Of a stretch of 7,347 nucleotides of DNA, positions 1 to 6,894 are shown in pieces; the stretch's first letter is position 1, and each line of letters starts with the position of its first letter. The notes under the pieces are model-generated. The model saw only the letters and a program-made list of their open reading frames with translations. It did no database searches and was not told where the DNA came from. Source of the stretch: Calditrichota bacterium (GTDB lineage: Bacteria > Zhuqueibacterota > Zhuqueibacteria > Residuimicrobiales > Krinioviventaceae); assembly GCA_003818595.1 (NCBI GenBank), contig RPQV01000164.1:1-7347 (forward strand), given 5' to 3'. Made by a program: the position numbers and the translations under genes.

Positions 1-66
1 ATTCACATTAAAGTCATTGTGATCCTGCGATAATTTTTGTATCATTGGAAGTACAATCAATCATTC

Positions 67-71
67 GGGAG
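67..71 (+). promoter_or_regulatory. Ribosome binding site of the CPBP protease gene
   Basis: GGGAG ends 4 nt before the ATG at 76. The spacing is a little short, but it is the only Shine-Dalgarno-like sequence near either candidate start and favours ATG 76 over the upstream TTG at 37. Confidence 0.5.
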
Positions 72-75
72 TTCT

Positions 76-960
76 ATGCAGGAATCCGGCATCGGTCATT
101 TTTCGGCTTATCCCACACTCAAACAGTCTTGGGGATTACTGGGCATTTTGATTCTCATCACCATCGTGATCAGTGCACTCTTTATCGTGCTGAGCATGGC
201 ATTCGCTCCTCTGACCTATACCTCCATGATGAAAAGTTCCTGGGTCAATTTAGGGCTGTACAGCAGTCTGTTCATTTTGATCATTTTGCTGGGATTTCGA
301 CTCAAGCGAAGGATTGAACCTTCCTACCGAGTGACTTGGAAATCCATCAACCTCCCGGACGCCGGACTGATTCTCGTGATTACGTTGGGACTCTATTTCC
401 TCATCGATCCCCTGACTGACTTGCTGCCCATGCCCGAATTCTTCAAAAGACTCATTCTGGAGCTGTTAAGCGATCGCAGCATCGCCACGGTGTTGATGTT
501 GGTGGTCGCCGCCCCGATTGGTGAAGAACTGCTGTTCCGCGGCATCATTCTCGATGGATTGCTGAAAAATTATCCGCCAAAGAAAGCGATCTTTTGGTCG
601 GCACTGTTTTTCGGAGCTGCACACCTGAATCCGTGGCAATTTATTGCCGGCTTTATCCTGGGATTTTTTATGGGGTGGATCTATCACACAACCCGTTCTC
701 TGACAACAACGGTTTTCATTCATTTCATCGCCAACGGCAGCGGTGTGCTCCTCGGCGTGCTTCTGGTCCCCAATCCGCAGGCGATGACGACAACGAGGCA
801 AATGGTGGGCAATGATTTGCTCTATCTGCTGCTGTTGATCATCGACGGTATCATTCTCTATGGCGCCTTTAAGCTTCTCAGCCGCCGAATGCCCCATAAA
901 ACGGATGAAAACCTGCCTGCACTTTCAACATCCGAAAATGAAACAGCCACATTGATCTGA
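76..960 (+). CDS. CPBP family intramembrane metalloprotease (Abi/CAAX-protease-like)
   Basis: Predicted multi-pass membrane glutamic/metal-type protease of the CPBP (CAAX protease and bacteriocin-processing, PF02517) family, 294 aa. The three family motifs are intact: EELLFR (E150, E151, R155), FGAAH (F179, H183) and HFIAN (H216, N220), so it should be catalytically competent. About eight hydrophobic segments are visible (roughly residues 21-43, 58-74, 95-111, 137-157, 171-184, 188-204, 210-232 and 248-269), followed by a short polar cytoplasmic-type tail. The reading frame also opens at a TTG at 37, but no ribosome binding site precedes it; GGGAG at 67-71 lies 4 nt before the ATG at 76, so I chose that start. 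Members process prenylated proteins or peptides, give bacteriocin self-immunity, or act in phage exclusion; the substrate here cannot be told. Nothing to its left is visible, so it may be the last gene of an operon. Confidence 0.93.
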   Translation: MQESGIGHFSAYPTLKQSWGLLGILILITIVISALFIVLSMAFAPLTYTSMMKSSWVNLGLYSSLFILIILLGFRLKRRIEPSYRVTWKSINLPDAGLILVITLGLYFLIDPLTDLLPMPEFFKRLILELLSDRSIATVLMLVVAAPIGEELLFRGIILDGLLKNYPPKKAIFWSALFFGAAHLNPWQFIAGFILGFFMGWIYHTTRSLTTTVFIHFIANGSGVLLGVLLVPNPQAMTTTRQMVGNDLLYLLLLIIDGIILYGAFKLLSRRMPHKTDENLPALSTSENETATLI

Positions 961-1046
961 GGTTTTATTATTTCAATCCGAGCAATAAGAGCACACGAAA
1001 AAGCCGGCATCCTTTACCATTCATCTCTCTCGTTCCTGTTATCCAC

Positions 1047-1075
1047 TTCCGATTCAACTGAATAATGCGTATATT
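1047..1075 (+). promoter_or_regulatory. Possible promoter of the SNF2 gene
   Basis: TATATT at 1070-1075 matches the -10 consensus at 5 of 6 positions. A poor -35 (TTCCGA, 1047-1052, 3 of 6) lies 17 nt upstream. Transcription would start near 1082, giving a leader of about 26 nt before the ATG at 1108. The -10 box sits just before, and nearly touches, the GTG at 1078, which would make that GTG untranscribed. The -35 is weak and the organism's sigma-factor preference is unknown, so this is tentative. Confidence 0.3.
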
Positions 1076-1099
1076 CTGTGCTGCGTAAATTCGAGATTT

Positions 1100-1103
1100 G
1101 GAG
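1100..1103 (+). promoter_or_regulatory. Ribosome binding site that sets the SNF2 start
   Basis: GGAG followed by AAAT and then the ATG at 1108. It supports a 948-residue protein and argues against the in-frame GTG at 1078, which has no such site before it. Confidence 0.6.
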
Positions 1104-1107
1104 AAAT

Positions 1108-3954
1108 ATGTCGACCCCATTTCATGTCAAATACTTTGCTCACGAAATATCCCGTCATCATGCCGCCGGCAGCGTGCAGCAGTTGACTCATTCCCTTTTT
1201 GATGCCTGTGTTGACCTGAATCCACACCAAATTGAGGCAGCACTTTTTGCGATACAATCGCCCTTATCGCACGGTGTGCTTTTGGCGGATGAAGTCGGCC
1301 TGGGAAAAACCATCGAAGCCGGTCTGTTGTTGTGCCAATATTGGGCAGAGCGCAAGCGGAAACTCCTCGTCATCTGCCCGGCTTCGTTGCGCAGGCAATG
1401 GAGCCAGGAAATGTCGGAAAAATTCCATCTGCCGAACACGGTTCTCGACAGCCGACTGTTCAGCTCATCGATTTCAACCGGGAAAGGCAATCCCTTTGAT
1501 CGTGACGAAGTCTTTATTGTGTCGATTCACTTTGCCGGCGCGTACAGCGCACGCCTGCGCACTATCGATTGGGATCTCGTCGTCATTGACGAGGCGCATA
1601 AATTGCGCAATGTGTATCGCAAGAACAATAAACTGGCGCAGGCGATCAAATGGGCGCTTGAAGACCGCAAAAAAATATTGCTCACAGCCACCCCTCTGCA
1701 AAATTCATTGATGGAGCTTTACGGTCTCGCATCAATTATCGATGATTATTTTTTCGGCGATCCTGACTCGTTTCGAAAACAGTATGTACATCCGGCTGAA
1801 TCGCATGCAGAACTGCGCGAAAGACTGGCTGCGTTCAGCAGACGCACGCTGCGGAATCAGGTGACGGAATATATCCGCTATACCGAACGTCGCGCGATGA
1901 CGCTGTCTTATACGAATTCGGATGAAGAGCAGGCGCTTTATGAACAGATCACCGAATTCATTCGCCGTGAAGATTCCTATTCTTTGCCCAAAGCCCAACG
2001 CCACCTCATGACGCTCGTACTGCATAAAATCCTCGCCTCCTCGCGCTATGCAGTGATTGCCACACTGCGAAGCATGCTGGACAGGCTGTACGCATTAAAG
2101 AAACACGGCACTGCCGAATCAGCGCTGCAGCAGTTTCTCATCGACGAAGCCATTGAAGATGAATACCTTGAGGAAGAATCCGCTGAAGAGGCGCCGAACG
2201 ATCAAAATGAGATCGATCTTGTTCAATTGCAGTCGGAGATCAACGAGTTGGAATCGTTGATCCATCAGACCGAATGTGTGCAGAAGGATACCAAGGCCGA
2301 TACCCTTATCAAGGCACTGGAAATAGGTTTTAAAGAATTGCGGAAAATGCAGGCCTCACAAAAGGCGATTATCTTTACTGAATCGCGGCGCACGCAGGCA
2401 TTTCTGGCCGAATTGCTGCACAAAAGCGGGTACGAGGGGAAAATTGTGCTCTTTAACGGCAGCAACGACGATCGGCTCTCCCGTTCAATTTATGAGCAAT
2501 GGGTATTGAGAAACCAGGATGCCGGACTCATCAGCAGCTCGCGTATGATTGATCAGCGTACCGCTCTCATCGATCATTTTCGCGATGCAGCTGAAATCCT
2601 GATCGCCACTGAAGCCGGGGCAGAAGGCATAAATCTGCAGTTTTGTTCGCTGGTCATCAATTACGATTTACCCTGGAACCCGCAACGGATTGAACAGAGA
2701 ATCGGCCGCTGTCATCGTTATGGCCAAAAACATGATGTGGTGGTGATTAATTTCCTCAACCAACGGAATGCGGCCGATGCCCGCGTCTATGAATTGCTGG
2801 ATGAAAAATTCCACTTGTTCAATGGCGTTTTCGGAGCATCAGACGAAATCCTCGGTATTTTCGACACCGAGATGGATTTCGAACGTCGGATTCTTGCCAT
2901 CTACCAGCAGTGCCGCAGGCCGGAGGAAATTGAAGCCGCCTTTACCGTTCTGCAGCGCGAAATGGAGGCCGCCATTCAATCCAAAATGAGCGAGACGCGC
3001 CGACTGCTGTTGGAGCATTTTGACTATGATGTTCATGAACGCCTGCGCATCAATCTTGATGAAACGCGTGATCATCTCGACGCCATTGGTCGAATGTTCT
3101 GGGAAGTGAGCCAATTTGTCCTGGCCGATATTGCCGAATTTGACCCGGATCATCATTTCGAGCTCAAGCGTTCCCCGCTGCCGCAAGTGCGCGTCGGTCG
3201 CTACCATTTGGTTTCCAAAACAAAACCGAACATTGCCGATGAGTTCCTGTTTCGTCTCGCGCATCCACTGGGAGAATACGTGCTGGCTGCCGGACGACAG
3301 ATCACCTGCAAACCGGTTCAGGTCTATTTTGACCTGAGCAACCATCCTCAAAAGATCAGCCCCCTGGAAAAGCTCAAGGGACAGCAGGGCTGGCTGCAGC
3401 TGATGCGGCTGTCGATTGAATCCTTCGAACCCGAAGAATACCTTCTGTTTGTCGGCATCAGCGACAAGGGCAAAATCCTTGATCAGGAAATTTGCAGACA
3501 GTTTTTTCACCTGCGCGCCGCGACGGGAAAACCAGTCGAGATCAGCGAGCGGATTTCAGAGCGACTGGATCAAAATCTGATGATCCTGAAAAAAGAACAT
3601 CTTGAACACTCTAGTGAAATGAATAACGGTTATTTCATTCAGGAGATAGAAAAAATGGATCGATGGTCAGACGATGTGCTCGTCGGTCTTGAAAAAGATA
3701 TCGACGAAGTTCGACGCGAGATTCGCCGCCTCAGCCTCCAGGCTCGGTTGGCCCACGATCCATTACAACAACATCAGATTCAGGTTCAGCTGAAAACCAT
3801 GGAACAGGAGAAAAGCCGACTGCGGCGAAACCTGTTCGAGGTGGAGGATCAGATGATGCAGAAACGCGAATCGTTGATCGACAAAGTCGAAAAACGGATG
3901 CATCAACAACATCGACTGGAAGAGTTGTTCACGCTCCGTTGGTATTTGGTATGA
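1108..3954 (+). CDS. SNF2-family DEAD/DEAH-box helicase/ATPase with C-terminal coiled coil
   Basis: A 948-aa superfamily 2 ATPase of the SNF2/RapA-like class, expected to translocate on double-stranded DNA rather than unwind it. The N-terminal lobe has DEVGLGKT (Walker A, 61-68, K67), a CPASLRRQW motif Ia, DEAH (161-164) and TATPLQNS (motif III, 193-200). The C-terminal lobe has TEAGAEGINLQ (motif V, 501-511) and QRIGRCHRYGQ (motif VI, 530-540). All catalytic motifs are intact. Between the lobes is a long helical insert with an acidic stretch around residues 348-372. After the motor come about 300 residues without a domain I can name, then a charged coiled coil (about 850-948) ending in a hydrophobic LFTLRWYLV. 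Length and motifs match a prokaryotic subfamily usually annotated 'SNF2-related protein' or 'helicase-related protein', which I recall near DNA methyltransferases and restriction-like genes. No such partner is in this window. A repair or transcription role, as for RapA, is the alternative. Confidence 0.93.
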   Translation: MSTPFHVKYFAHEISRHHAAGSVQQLTHSLFDACVDLNPHQIEAALFAIQSPLSHGVLLADEVGLGKTIEAGLLLCQYWAERKRKLLVICPASLRRQWSQEMSEKFHLPNTVLDSRLFSSSISTGKGNPFDRDEVFIVSIHFAGAYSARLRTIDWDLVVIDEAHKLRNVYRKNNKLAQAIKWALEDRKKILLTATPLQNSLMELYGLASIIDDYFFGDPDSFRKQYVHPAESHAELRERLAAFSRRTLRNQVTEYIRYTERRAMTLSYTNSDEEQALYEQITEFIRREDSYSLPKAQRHLMTLVLHKILASSRYAVIATLRSMLDRLYALKKHGTAESALQQFLIDEAIEDEYLEEESAEEAPNDQNEIDLVQLQSEINELESLIHQTECVQKDTKADTLIKALEIGFKELRKMQASQKAIIFTESRRTQAFLAELLHKSGYEGKIVLFNGSNDDRLSRSIYEQWVLRNQDAGLISSSRMIDQRTALIDHFRDAAEILIATEAGAEGINLQFCSLVINYDLPWNPQRIEQRIGRCHRYGQKHDVVVINFLNQRNAADARVYELLDEKFHLFNGVFGASDEILGIFDTEMDFERRILAIYQQCRRPEEIEAAFTVLQREMEAAIQSKMSETRRLLLEHFDYDVHERLRINLDETRDHLDAIGRMFWEVSQFVLADIAEFDPDHHFELKRSPLPQVRVGRYHLVSKTKPNIADEFLFRLAHPLGEYVLAAGRQITCKPVQVYFDLSNHPQKISPLEKLKGQQGWLQLMRLSIESFEPEEYLLFVGISDKGKILDQEICRQFFHLRAATGKPVEISERISERLDQNLMILKKEHLEHSSEMNNGYFIQEIEKMDRWSDDVLVGLEKDIDEVRREIRRLSLQARLAHDPLQQHQIQVQLKTMEQEKSRLRRNLFEVEDQMMQKRESLIDKVEKRMHQQHRLEELFTLRWYLV

Positions 3955-3959
3955 TCATT

Positions 3960-5249
3960 TTATTGCAGAGGGGATGTTTCGAAAGCGCCATTGAGCTTTT
4001 TATGGATCGACCTGATCTCTCGAGATAATAAAGCGAGAGCCATTGTTCCCATACAGGCTCCGGCAACCAGAGCGGAAACCAGCGTACTCAACCAATAAAT
4101 CTTTAAATAGAGAAAATCCCATGCCAGACCAGCGATAAAAAACAACACCAGAAGCAGCAATATTTGTTTTAATCGTCTGCGGCCGATGTTGACCCAAAAA
4201 CCCGTACCCAGGAATAGAAAAATCGAAGCGGCAAAAAAAACAATGCTGGTTGTCAGCAGGCTTTTTCCAGCCTGATGCAGCAATCGGCGATCCTGAATAT
4301 CCACGTACCGAGAACGATCGGAGGGTCGCAATCGCGGAGGTAAAAGCGTTAATAAAGTTCTCAAACGCTTATTCAGCAGGAATCGATGGGCGTCAAAATC
4401 ATCAAACATCTGCGCGCATTGATTGAGCGACAGAATGCGCACATCCTTCTGGGAACAAAGGGTTTCAATTCGATGGGCAAAATCGGGAAAGGTCATAACC
4501 CCCCGGCGTCTGTCGATCTCGATAAAATCATAAAAATGAAAAAGAGCGATGATAAAAGACTCAGGATCTGATGTCATTCTCGCAGCACGAATCGCAGATT
4601 CCACTTGATCAAAACAACAGGTTATGGGAAGATAGTTGCCTTGATATTGGGGTAAGCACTTGCCTCTGCACGATGCTGAAAGGATGGCAACATCGAGTCG
4701 TTCAAGGCAAGCCAAGGTGTTTTCATCATAACGATTCCAAGGAGGGATAAACGTGTTTATCTTTATACCGAGTTTTTCCTCAAGAACCTGTTTGCCTATG
4801 GTCATTCTTCGCAATTGTTCATCAACATCCAAGCCTGCGAATTCCTGCTTGCGAAAGCGACTATTCGTCTGATGTGAAAAACCGTGTAGTGCGATCTCAC
4901 ACGCCTGATCCTCAGCGGCCTGGCGCAGCAGCCTGATTTTGGCCTCCGCCAAGGGAAGCAATGGCTGTTCGTGCGGATCGTGTCCGTCGACTGCGGCGAC
5001 AAAGGGAACGACGCCGCATGTCAAAGTTATATGATTTCGGCGGAATAGGTCAAAAATATTGCGTTCAAGCTCAATCGGACTGGTGGCAGAACAATCATCC
5101 AACCGCAATACGACATAAATGGTTTGCGCAGTATGCGGAGATTCCGCCGTCGCTGCGGCGAATGAAAAGAATAAAATCAGGACCAATAACCGCCGCTCTA
5201 TCTTGCGTGTTAAATACAATACAGTCTCAGCGAATATCCATTGACTCAT
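3960..5249 (-). CDS. Membrane-anchored polysaccharide deacetylase-like protein (DUF2334-type)
   Basis: A 429-aa protein with an extracytoplasmic NodB-like carbohydrate esterase domain and a C-terminal membrane module. A basic stretch (RKIERR) and hydrophobic segment (21-35) look like a signal peptide. The catalytic domain spans about 43-282: LRLDD (D51, D52, motif 1), HGFSH (H122 and H126, the metal-binding HxxxH), PPWN (169-172) and FHFYDF with H238. The divergent motifs resemble the DUF2334 branch more than classical chitooligosaccharide deacetylases. Three hydrophobic helices follow (about 331-353, 361-382, 386-408). Arginines and lysines after helices 1 and 3 agree with the catalytic domain outside and the C-terminus inside. 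It probably removes N-acetyl groups from an envelope or exported glycan; the substrate is unknown. The ATG at 5249 has no clear Shine-Dalgarno site, and an in-frame TTG at 5219 would give a more usual signal-peptide length, so the start is uncertain. It converges on the SNF2 gene. Confidence 0.85.
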   Translation of the reverse strand: MSQWIFAETVLYLTRKIERRLLVLILFFSFAAATAESPHTAQTIYVVLRLDDCSATSPIELERNIFDLFRRNHITLTCGVVPFVAAVDGHDPHEQPLLPLAEAKIRLLRQAAEDQACEIALHGFSHQTNSRFRKQEFAGLDVDEQLRRMTIGKQVLEEKLGIKINTFIPPWNRYDENTLACLERLDVAILSASCRGKCLPQYQGNYLPITCCFDQVESAIRAARMTSDPESFIIALFHFYDFIEIDRRRGVMTFPDFAHRIETLCSQKDVRILSLNQCAQMFDDFDAHRFLLNKRLRTLLTLLPPRLRPSDRSRYVDIQDRRLLHQAGKSLLTTSIVFFAASIFLFLGTGFWVNIGRRRLKQILLLLVLFFIAGLAWDFLYLKIYWLSTLVSALVAGACMGTMALALLSREIRSIHKKLNGAFETSPLQ

Positions 5250-5285
5250 TTTAATCGAAGAATTGTACGATCACGAAATTGGGAT

Positions 5286-5314
5286 GCAATAGGCAAATGA
5301 ATCACCACTGACAA
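5286..5314 (-). promoter_or_regulatory. Weak candidate promoter for the deacetylase gene
   Basis: Read on the minus strand, TTGTCA (5314-5309) matches the -35 consensus at 5 of 6 positions. It is followed after 17 nt by TATTGC (5291-5286), which matches the -10 at only 3 of 6. The predicted start would leave a leader of about 30 nt. The spacing is ideal but the -10 is poor, and FCB bacteria may use different promoter sequences. Confidence 0.2.
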
Positions 5315-5442
5315 ACGACCCGCTGCCCCGCTCTATTCGAACTACATAACAGTTCGATTGTTCTTGCCCACCAATGATAAGAATCTTACACAAAACAATT
5401 GTGATTTGCAAGAATTATTATTGAACGGCCAAGGCATAATCG

Positions 5443-5463
5443 CCGGGCTCATCGTTGAGCCGG
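5443..5463. other. Hairpin of unknown role
   Basis: GGCTCA and TGAGCC pair around a TCGT loop; with a one-base bulge the stem extends through CCGG on both sides. There is no T-run on either side, so it is not a standard intrinsic terminator. It overlaps the short minus-strand open frame at 5418-5498, so the symmetry may be accidental. Confidence 0.35.
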
Positions 5464-5530
5464 AAAGACTGAAAAAGCATAACCAGCAGAGTGACAAGTC
5501 ATAGCGGCTGCCGATCAGGAGTTATACAGC

Positions 5531-5542
5531 GGGGGTTTTCCA
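5531..5542 (+). repeat. 12-bp inverted repeat, left copy
   Basis: GGGGGTTTTCCA here is the exact reverse complement of 6830-6841. Similarity continues as TGTTT here against GTTT at the other copy, one base being inserted. The two copies bracket the T9SS-sorted gene in opposite orientation. Confidence 0.4.
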
Positions 5543-5563
5543 TGTTTCCCCGTGTTAAACAGC

Positions 5564-5580
5564 CCGCATCATCGATGCGG
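5564..5580 (-). terminator. Possible weak terminator hairpin after the T9SS-sorted gene
   Basis: CCGCATC and GATGCGG form a perfect 7-bp, GC-rich stem around a 3-nt loop, 59-75 nt past the stop codon of the minus-strand gene 5639-6775. The sequence that follows on the minus strand (GCTGTTTAAC) has only a short T-run, so termination would be weak, or the hairpin may just stabilise the 3' end of the mRNA. Confidence 0.3.
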
Positions 5581-5638
5581 TTGATCGAGTCAGAGACAAA
5601 TCAGGTCTTGCTTTTACCAAACGATCGACGAGTCCGTC

Positions 5639-6775
5639 TCATTTGACCAGTAAACCTTTTCTGACCAGTACTTGTAAAGCAGAACGCAATTCAAAAAAAT
5701 AGATACCTGCTGGATAGGCGGAACCATCCCACGCGACCTTGTAAATTCCCTGTTTCATCATTCCCTGAAACAGCAATTGTTGAAATTGACCGAAGGCATT
5801 GAAGACGGTCAAGTCGACAAATTCCTCCTGCGGCAATTCAAACGTAATGGTCGTCAGCGGATTAAATGGATTAGGGTAATTCTGCTGCAAACTGAAATGA
5901 TTCACCGCCGCTGTTTCCTTCGACATTGAAGCAGCGGCCAGGTATGGCGACGTCGCGCTGCCGTTCACATCGCAGGTACTGAGGCGATATTCATAGATCA
6001 GTTCCTGTTCCACCCGATCGTCGATAAATTCGTACTGACGCGGCGACGAACTGGAACCCTGCCCGCTTAATTCAGAATGGGTCAAATAAGAGGCGCGTCT
6101 TTGCCACTCTCCACCATTGATACGACGATCAAGAATAAAACCGAGAAGATCGATTTCACTTTCCGTCCGCCATATCAGGCGAATGTCTCTCGCTTCCCCA
6201 ATGGCCTGAAAAAAGGACAATCGAACCGGCAACGCCTGTTCCTCATTAGGCGTTCCCTTGGTTGCCGTCAAAGGTCCGAACCAGGAAAAGTGATTATATC
6301 GGGCGCCGTTACCCTGAAGCTGCAATGACTGTCCCTCCAGCGTAGCGTCGGATTCTGAAACTCCGATATCAACACTGAGCAAACCATTTGCAGGACCCTC
6401 AGTGGCAATGAAATCGCCTTCATAGCTGAGAAATTGAATGACACTGCCGTTATAATCGAGGCTCAGGCCGTCGGGGGCTCCATTCTGAATGCCCGATTTC
6501 TCCAGATAATAGAGCTTGAATCCCGAGACCGTCTCCCCGTCCGCGAAAGCATCCAGAGTGGAAGAAGCGTACTCTTTTCCATCAGTGCCATTGTAAAATG
6601 TCAAGGTGATGCTGCTGAGTTCAGAGAACGCCTCCGGCGCTACGACCTCGACGAACTCGTCTAAATCCGTGCCGGCATCATCGTAATGAATTTCGTTGAT
6701 CCAGATATTGGGCAGATCGGAAAAAGCCATCCGCACAAACAGAATCAACACCAAAAATACCATTCTATGGACCAT
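5639..6775 (-). CDS. Secreted lamin-tail-like protein with T9SS type A sorting domain
   Basis: A 378-aa exported protein with three visible parts. Residues 1-19 are a signal peptide (hydrophobic FLVLILFV core ending RMAFS). Residues about 22-180 resemble a lamin-tail domain: it opens IWINEIHYDDAGTDLDEFVE and closes with WFGPLTATKGTPN, both usual for that fold. Residues about 183-280 look like the fibronectin III-like segment often preceding sorting domains (PVRLSFF...IRLIW...LLGFILDRR). The C-terminus (about 295-378) is a sorting domain with NYPNPFNP (299-306), VFNAFGQ, WDG and AGIYFFEL, expected to direct export across the outer membrane and then attachment or release. No catalytic residues are evident, so it is probably an adhesive or structural surface protein. 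I start it at the ATG at 6775, because the longer-frame ATG at 6790 overlaps the ribosome binding site. It lies 119 nt after the DUF1080-domain gene on the same strand and may be co-transcribed. Confidence 0.88.
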   Translation of the reverse strand: MVHRMVFLVLILFVRMAFSDLPNIWINEIHYDDAGTDLDEFVEVVAPEAFSELSSITLTFYNGTDGKEYASSTLDAFADGETVSGFKLYYLEKSGIQNGAPDGLSLDYNGSVIQFLSYEGDFIATEGPANGLLSVDIGVSESDATLEGQSLQLQGNGARYNHFSWFGPLTATKGTPNEEQALPVRLSFFQAIGEARDIRLIWRTESEIDLLGFILDRRINGGEWQRRASYLTHSELSGQGSSSSPRQYEFIDDRVEQELIYEYRLSTCDVNGSATSPYLAAASMSKETAAVNHFSLQQNYPNPFNPLTTITFELPQEEFVDLTVFNAFGQFQQLLFQGMMKQGIYKVAWDGSAYPAGIYFFELRSALQVLVRKGLLVK

Positions 6776-6781
6776 TATGTT

Positions 6782-6788
6782 CCCCTCC
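6782..6788 (-). promoter_or_regulatory. Strong ribosome binding site that sets the T9SS-sorted protein start
   Basis: GGAGGGG on the minus strand, 6 nt before the ATG at 6775, is a near-ideal Shine-Dalgarno sequence. The upstream in-frame ATG at 6790 shares its final G with this site, so translation from there is unlikely. Five residues (MEGNI) should be dropped from the longest open frame, which also gives a cleaner signal peptide. Confidence 0.75.
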
Positions 6789-6829
6789 ATAAAAGTTGGT
6801 TTGATGAGAAATTAATTGAATGAAGAAAC

Positions 6830-6841
6830 TGGAAAACCCCC
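6830..6841 (-). repeat. 12-bp inverted repeat, right copy
   Basis: TGGAAAACCCCC on the plus strand, the exact reverse complement of 5531-5542. It lies in the 119-nt gap between the DUF1080-domain gene and the T9SS-sorted gene, 55 nt upstream of the latter's start codon, where a regulatory site could be. Confidence 0.4.
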
Positions 6842-6894
6842 TTGATCTTACAACGTATAAAACAGCGGCTTCGGATTAAATATTTCGCCTGACT

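Larger units (their letters stand above)
5250..5638. other. 389-nt gap between two minus-strand genes
   Basis: I find no gene, tRNA, recognised RNA family or CRISPR in this stretch. It contains two short hairpins (5443-5463 and 5564-5580), one arm of a 12-bp inverted repeat (5531-5542), a short minus-strand open frame (5418-5498) and a weak promoter-like sequence ahead of the deacetylase. Its length suggests that the deacetylase is transcribed separately from the T9SS-sorted gene upstream of it. Confidence 0.6.

Noticed and set aside
470..477. GCGATCGC palindrome, as in the highly iterated HIP1 element of cyanobacteria
   Set aside because: I noticed only this one copy, it lies inside a coding sequence, and the window does not look cyanobacterial.
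466..897. A 143-codon open frame antisense to the CPBP protease gene
   Set aside because: Rich in H, Q and R, as expected from the reverse complement of a hydrophobic membrane-protein gene; no ribosome binding site or domain.
961..1046. Possible intrinsic terminator after the CPBP protease gene
   Set aside because: There is a T-rich stretch just after the stop (GGTTTTATTATTT), but no stable stem before it; the GCCGGC palindrome further on has no loop or T-run.
2839..3510. A 223-codon open frame antisense to the SNF2 gene
   Set aside because: It lies wholly inside a clearly coding gene, has no recognisable domain, and its residues look like a mirror of the real gene's codons.
5400..5560. Riboswitch or structured RNA in the 389-nt gap
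   Set aside because: Hairpins are present, but I could not match a conserved core of any class I know, such as the c-di-GMP, cobalamin or TPP types.
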